The position numbers and the translations under genes are program-made. The notes beneath the pieces are model-generated. The model was given only the letters and a program-made list of their open reading frames with translations, was not told the origin of the DNA and did not search any database. Below, in pieces: positions 58,761 through 64,000 of a stretch of 64,000 nt of DNA; within the stretch, counting starts at the first letter, position 1; each line of letters opens with the position of its first letter. The DNA comes from a marine gamma proteobacterium HTCC2089. Its GTDB lineage: Bacteria > Pseudomonadota > Gammaproteobacteria > Pseudomonadales > Azotimanducaceae. The stretch spans positions 1-64,000 of the forward strand of contig CAJJDH010000011.1 in the NCBI GenBank assembly GCA_905182905.1, read 5' to 3'.

Positions 58761-60062
<1,302 letters not shown>

Positions 60063-60139
60063 TTAGTACTCAATTGGCGGTTATATGCCAAGGCTCAGAT
60101 TAGTTTTTTGGCGTAAGATTTATAGGAGGATACAAAGTA

Positions 60140-60325
60140 ATGGATTCAAAATTGTTAGAACTATTAGTATGCCCTGTGAGCAAGACATCATTGGTTTACA
60201 TGCGCGAGCATAATGAGTTGTGGTGTGCGGTAAGCAAATTAGCTTACTCTATAAACGATGGTATCCCATCGTTGTTACCTGATGAGGCGCGCGAGTTAAG
60301 TGATGCGGAGTTAGAGCGCGGATAG
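60140..60325 (+). CDS. Trm112/YcaR family protein
   Basis: This 61-residue protein belongs to the Trm112-like UPF0434 family. It has the conserved MDSKLLELLVCPVSKTSL opening and SKLAYSINDGIPSLLPDEAREL. In eukaryotes Trm112 activates methyltransferases; in bacteria the role is less clear. Only the first of the zinc Cys positions is obvious (Cys11, plus Cys29 in LWCAV), as in many bacterial members that lack a full zinc site. AGGAGG, a consensus ribosome binding site, precedes ATG at 60140. Confidence 0.9.
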   Translation: MDSKLLELLVCPVSKTSLVYMREHNELWCAVSKLAYSINDGIPSLLPDEARELSDAELERG

Positions 60326-60532
60326 CGAACAATCACTAATGTTAACCCCTGGCGTAACTGGGGTAGCAAATTTTAAAACAACAGCGACCAGTTTAGAGTC
60401 GTGTATACATCAAGCGATTTGCTTAGAAGAAGGGAATGTAACCGAGAGGTCTGAATAACCTATCTCTTTGTTCACACTTCATTGACCTATCAAGCCTTAG
60501 CCTGATGCTATGAAAACATTGTAGGAAATTTG

Positions 60533-61483
60533 ATGAGCACAGTTAAGCTTGTACCTGTTCTTGATATGCCAGATGTGGCAAACAAGGCCCTGACTAAAGC
60601 ACAGAAGACACTAGACTGGGTGGGCATGAGTAATGTCCACCAGCCATTGCGTGTAAAAGACGGCGACGAGAATAAAGAAGTTCACGCTAGCATTCAGGTC
60701 TACGTCAATCTGGCTGACCCAATGGCAAAAGGCATTCATATGTCGCGGCTATATTTGCTGTTAGATGAGCACGCTACGACTAATCCATTAACTGCCACTG
60801 GACTTAAAACGTTATTGGGCTCAATTTTAGAGTCGCATAACGATTTAAGTACTAACGCATTTGTGCAGTTTGAGTTTGATCACTTTATACGTCGTCCAGC
60901 ATTACTCAGTGATAATGTCGGCTGGGCATCTTATCCCGTAGTGGTCAAAGGCACATTGATCAACGGTGAAATAGATATTGAACTCTCCGTTGCAGTTCAG
61001 TATTCGTCTACCTGCCCTTGTTCTGCAGCCTTGGCACGACAGCTTATCCAAGAGCAGTTTGCTAAAGATTTTGGTAGTCAGGGCGAGGTAGGGATTAGCG
61101 ATGTGAGCGCGTGGCTAGGCACCGAAGAAGGTATTTTGGCAACACCGCATAGTCAGCGTAGTACAGCAAAAGCACTTGTTCGCTTAGACGATTCTCACGA
61201 CGATCTACCAATTACCGCATTAGTAGATCAGCTAGAAGGGGCGCTTAAGACACCTGTTCAAAGTGCTGTTAAGAGAGAGGACGAGCAAGAGTTCGCGCGC
61301 CTTAATGGTAAGAACCCCATGTTTGTCGAGGATGCGGGCAGAAGACTCAAAACGACATTAGAGGACGATGAGCGCTGGAATGATTTCTGGGTGCGTATTG
61401 AGCACCATGAAAGTTTGCATGCCCATGACGCAGTCGGTGTATTCACAAAAGGCGAAGAAGACGGTTATCAGCCCGTCCCTTAG
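60533..61483 (+). CDS. folE2: GTP cyclohydrolase FolE2 (type IB)
   Basis: FolE2 (316 aa) converts GTP to dihydroneopterin triphosphate, the first step of folate synthesis and of the queuosine pathway. It is the metal-flexible form, often induced under zinc limitation. The conserved STCPCSAALARQL block holds Cys161 and Cys163. DMPDVANKALTKAQKTLDWVGM at the start is family-typical, though longer blocks vary. ATG at 60533 is taken over TTG just upstream. I looked for a Zur box in the 207 bp upstream and found none convincing. It complements folA, thyA and queG in this window. Confidence 0.94.
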   Translation: MSTVKLVPVLDMPDVANKALTKAQKTLDWVGMSNVHQPLRVKDGDENKEVHASIQVYVNLADPMAKGIHMSRLYLLLDEHATTNPLTATGLKTLLGSILESHNDLSTNAFVQFEFDHFIRRPALLSDNVGWASYPVVVKGTLINGEIDIELSVAVQYSSTCPCSAALARQLIQEQFAKDFGSQGEVGISDVSAWLGTEEGILATPHSQRSTAKALVRLDDSHDDLPITALVDQLEGALKTPVQSAVKREDEQEFARLNGKNPMFVEDAGRRLKTTLEDDERWNDFWVRIEHHESLHAHDAVGVFTKGEEDGYQPVP

Positions 61484-61577
61484 GAAGTAATAGCCCTACA
61501 ATGTTGAATACCGGCGCAGCAATGCCTAATTTTTATAAGTTTTAGTAGCGCGGCCTCTATCCAATAGTCAAAAGGGG

Positions 61578-62231
61578 CTAGGGGGTGACTTGGCGCAAGG
61601 TCTTCATCTCCTCAACAAATGCTAATGCGCTAGCGTTGATGGCGGAAATGCTTTTCCCAGACTGATAGAGCGCCCCGCCAATTCCAAAACCATTCACTCC
61701 GACCTGCCAGTAGCTGCGCATGTTAGCTGTCGATATCCCCCCAACAGGCAATACATTTACATTTTTTGGTAGTACCGCGCGCCAACTCTTAATGATCTGC
61801 GGTGTGAGCATTTCTGCTGGAAAAGCCTTAACCCCATCGGCGCCGGCGTCTAATGCTGTAAACACCTCGGAAGGCGTTGCCGCCCCAGGAACGCAATGCA
61901 TATCTAGCGCTTTTGCTGACTCAATCACGCTAACGTTGGTGTTGGGAGAAACGACCAAACGCCCCCCAACTTTCGCTACCTCTTTTACTTGGTCTTGATT
62001 AAGGACTGTGCCAGCACCAATCAATACTCGATCGCCGAATTTTTCGCTAATTAGACCAATACTTTCGTAAGGGTTAGGTGAGTTAAGTGGCACTTCAACA
62101 ATACTAATGCCGGCTGCCATTAGACAGTTAACTACTGCCAATGATTCCTCCGGTGTAATACCACGCAAAATAGCGACGAGGGGCATTTGCTCCAAATAGT
62201 GGATAAGCGTTGGGTTTGTAGATTGATGCAT
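61578..62231 (-). CDS. dgoA: 2-dehydro-3-deoxy-6-phosphogalactonate aldolase
   Basis: DgoA (217 aa) splits KDPGal into pyruvate and glyceraldehyde 3-phosphate in the De Ley-Doudoroff route of galactose/galactonate use. It has the KDPG/KDPGal aldolase fold. Glu46 in IVEVPLNSPNP (PLNSP marks the galactonate-type enzyme) and the Schiff-base Lys135 in DGVKAFPAE are in place. It starts 7 bp after dgoK on the same strand, so the kinase and aldolase are coupled. Confidence 0.94.
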   Translation of the reverse strand: MHQSTNPTLIHYLEQMPLVAILRGITPEESLAVVNCLMAAGISIVEVPLNSPNPYESIGLISEKFGDRVLIGAGTVLNQDQVKEVAKVGGRLVVSPNTNVSVIESAKALDMHCVPGAATPSEVFTALDAGADGVKAFPAEMLTPQIIKSWRAVLPKNVNVLPVGGISTANMRSYWQVGVNGFGIGGALYQSGKSISAINASALAFVEEMKTLRQVTP

Positions 62232-62238
62232 GGGAAGC

Positions 62239-63168
62239 TTAAACCTGATGATTGAGGTGTTTGGCGACTTCTAAAGCGCCAGAAATAGTCGCTGCTTGAG
62301 CGTCAATTATGAACGCTGAATATCCAAGATGTTCTATCGCAGACTTGTACCTGCGCGTTAATTCATCGGAGCCAACTACTGCTATGTTGGCCGCTTTCTC
62401 GGCTACCTCGCTTTGCAGTATAGACCTGATTTCGCTGCCGATGAGCAGCCCAGAAAGATAAGCCTCGCCGTCATCTATCGTATGAGCGCCAGACAACTGC
62501 AGCGAACGCACAGTGAATAGCTGGTGCATGATTCCGCCCTTGCTGCCGCTGTTGTTGAGACCTTGGAGAAAAGCATTCTCTTGCCATGGTCCCTGTGTAT
62601 TCATGGACTTTGATAGGAGTGAGTGGCCGGAAAGCAGAGCAAAAAGTTCTCCCGTCATGGAAGTCGAAAACTGTTCTAATTCAAAACTGTCGGTAGCGTT
62701 GATCCATTTGTTATGCGTGCCTGGAAAACAGAAGGCATCAGCGGGCGCCAAATTTTCCGCTTCGACAATGCGCTTTGCGCCGAAATATTGAATTTCTTCG
62801 CCACGCATAACATCGAATTGCCCGCTCATACCTGTGGCCGATAAACCAGGAATGATCCAAGTCTTACCTTGGTTAAAGTCTTCTATTTGATATGCACTGC
62901 GAGCTAGTTTTTCTGCATTTGCGGGGCACTCTACGTGGGCTACCTCTATCCAGCCATTCGGACTGCTAACCATGCCACTTAATAAGATTGGGGTAGGTGT
63001 TTGGCCCTGTAGCCAATGTCCTATATGAGCATTTAATGCCTTGGCATAGTCGCCTTGGATATTCAGTAAGCCATCGGGCGCCTGGACATCGTCTTGGCAA
63101 ACCCCGTGCTCCACTAAGTAGGCCCGAAAATTAGTAGTACCCCAATCTACGACTATGAGTGGCGGCAT
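62239..63168 (-). CDS. dgoK: 2-dehydro-3-deoxygalactonokinase
   Basis: DgoK (309 aa) phosphorylates 2-keto-3-deoxygalactonate, supplying the substrate of DgoA. The ASKHA-type ATP-binding opening IVVDWGTTNFRAYLV lies at 5-19. CFPGTHNKWI and SMTGELFALLSGHSLL are conserved in the family. It is first in a two-gene operon. The dehydratase and galactose dehydrogenase needed to complete the pathway are not in this window. Confidence 0.94.
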   Translation of the reverse strand: MPPLIVVDWGTTNFRAYLVEHGVCQDDVQAPDGLLNIQGDYAKALNAHIGHWLQGQTPTPILLSGMVSSPNGWIEVAHVECPANAEKLARSAYQIEDFNQGKTWIIPGLSATGMSGQFDVMRGEEIQYFGAKRIVEAENLAPADAFCFPGTHNKWINATDSFELEQFSTSMTGELFALLSGHSLLSKSMNTQGPWQENAFLQGLNNSGSKGGIMHQLFTVRSLQLSGAHTIDDGEAYLSGLLIGSEIRSILQSEVAEKAANIAVVGSDELTRRYKSAIEHLGYSAFIIDAQAATISGALEVAKHLNHQV

Positions 63169-63388
63169 TTTAACTTCTGATTTTTGACCATTTGAATACG
63201 TGACATGAGTGCGCCTTTAAGCAATGCCGCCAGCCTAGGCTAAAGTCGGCGTAACATGTTTACGCTGGAGCGGGTAAAAGCAATCTACAAAGCTCAGCGG
63301 AAGCTGCTGAAGATACACCAATACAGCGATCGCTTCGAGATCAGTTACATCTAGTTAGAGTAAAAAGGTTGGCGCTGCGGGCAGTCGA

Positions 63389-63418
63389 CCCAGCAAGCTA
63401 ACTTCGAGCGTTGCTGGG
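63389..63418. other. strong hairpin downstream of the MerR-type gene
   Basis: CCCAGCAAGCT at 63389-63399 pairs with AGC-G-TTGCTGGG at 63407-63418 around a 7-nt loop, with one bulged G. It lies 12 bp beyond the stop of the MerR-type gene. No T tract follows on either strand, so it is at best a weak or factor-assisted terminator. Confidence 0.4.
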
Positions 63419-63430
63419 CAATGGTCAAAG

Positions 63431-64000
63431 TTAGGGCAGGTTGTCTAAGTCTAGTCCGTCTGCCAAAGCTACAGACCGTAGCGCGCTCTCAAAGATGGTT
63501 CTAGCTCGGGCCGACATCTCTGCTAGCTGGGCATGAAGTGCTTTTTCCTTAGGGTCGTCATCTTTGCACTGCAGACAATATTTCTCAAAACCGCTTATGT
63601 CGATTAGCAGCTTAGCGATATGATTTGGGCATTCGCAGTGCAAGCTGGGCATCATGTTTGCGATACTAGAAAGTTGTTCTGGGTTGAATGCGCTAACCCC
63701 AATTTGTACAGGCTCTGACGCTACATCTAGGGACTTCGTATTCATCATTGTGCGTAAATGCTCCGGTGTGATCGGAGATTTTAGTGCCTGAATACCATGA
63801 CTTGCCAGTAACTGTTCAATGCGTCTTGGCGCAAAGGCGTAAACGATAATGACCCTCTGATACGTGCCATTGCGCAGTTTTATTAACGAATCTACCGTGG
63901 TGTCGGGTAGGGTGTCACTTTCAACAAGAAGAGCTTTGTGATGACGGGAGGGTTGATTACCTCGGTCTAACCAGCTCTCCAAGGTTTGCTGGAATAGGCT
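63431..64000 (-). CDS. MerR-type regulator, C-terminal part (window edge)
   Basis: The frame is open to the window edge on the minus strand, so the N-terminal DNA-binding domain is outside. The visible 189 residues show an alpha/beta domain with KALLVESDTLPDTTVDSL and RVIIVYAFAPRRIEQLLA, resembling a cobalamin-binding-like Rossmann domain. A C-terminal helical block has CECPNHIAKLLIDISGFEKYCLQC, which I recall from MerR regulators with a B12-binding-like domain that sit near photolyase genes. The assignment rests on that C-terminal block. It may control a light- or redox-linked operon beyond the window. Confidence 0.6.
   Translation of the reverse strand, partial: SLFQQTLESWLDRGNQPSRHHKALLVESDTLPDTTVDSLIKLRNGTYQRVIIVYAFAPRRIEQLLASHGIQALKSPITPEHLRTMMNTKSLDVASEPVQIGVSAFNPEQLSSIANMMPSLHCECPNHIAKLLIDISGFEKYCLQCKDDDPKEKALHAQLAEMSARARTIFESALRSVALADGLDLDNLP

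Noticed and set aside
60326-60532. Zur box or terminator before folE2
   Set aside because: No palindrome close to the Zur consensus was found. ACCCC/GGGGT near 60340 makes a 5-bp stem without a T tract.
63256-63357. 33-codon plus-strand frame between dgoK and the MerR-type gene
   Set aside because: No ribosome binding site or known motif; too short to support.

Overview
This window looks like core chromosome of a free-living, probably marine, gammaproteobacterium. Gene order is the main evidence. The blocks zapA-6S RNA-fau, ygfB-pepP-ubiH-gcv, rppH-ptsP-lgt-thyA-folA, yqiB-cpdA-parE-parC, and orn/queG-nnrD-tsaE-amiB-mutL-miaA-hfq-hflX-hflK-hflC-hisZ-purA are those of Pseudomonadales, Cellvibrionales-like and related lineages. 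It is not a typical Pseudomonas: EF-P has Lys34 and sits with epmA and epmB (the lysylation route), and the glycine cleavage P-protein is split into two genes. I see no rRNA, tRNA, insertion sequence, prophage, integrase, CRISPR array or toxin-antitoxin pair. GTG and TTG starts are frequent.

Layout. 1-2002 (minus strand): truncated peptide deformylase, 5-formyl-THF cyclo-ligase, 6S RNA, zapA and a ZapB-like coiled coil. 2080-9862 (plus): ygfB, pepP, a ubiquinone hydroxylase, then gcvT, gcvH, gcvPA and gcvPB, closed by a clear terminator. 9979-16709: a YyaL/DUF255 thioredoxin-like protein, rppH-ptsP, an SDR and an NRDE/TANGO2 protein. 16795-22940 (plus): lgt, thyA, folA, an AcoX-like NAD-kinase homologue, fabV, hemE and a small membrane protein. 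22970-28418 (minus): a small Cys-motif protein, ilvD, argA, argE and an LpxL-type acyltransferase. 28550-31911: a truncated HldE-kinase-like gene overlapping waaA, converging on tolC. 32443-38066 (plus): yqiB, cpdA, parE, parC. 38130-43991: Smp-like membrane protein and divergent serB; the EF-P module epmB/efp/epmA; psd. 44024-60325: rhdA, orn, queG, nnrD and the long tsaE-to-purA series. 60533-64000: folE2, the dgoK-dgoA pair and the C-terminal part of a MerR-type regulator.

How the genes work together. One-carbon and folate metabolism recurs: fau, gcvTH-PA-PB, thyA, folA and folE2. Envelope biogenesis is represented by lgt, an LpxL homologue, waaA, tolC, psd and amiB. RNA and translation quality control is covered by 6S RNA, rppH, orn, hfq, queG, tsaE, miaA and EF-P with its modifying enzymes. 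Amino-acid synthesis is covered by ilvD, argA, argE, serB and hisZ.

I found no obvious new multi-gene system. The points worth a second look are local departures from family norms: a YyaL homologue that lost the first Cys of its CxxC, an SDR with TxxxR in place of YxxxK, a truncated HldE-like kinase translationally coupled to waaA, an insertion in RppH, a shortened EpmA, a queG reading frame that runs past any standard start codon, a perfect-period 13-bp tandem repeat at the psd/epmA junction, and two small unrecognised proteins around ilvD.
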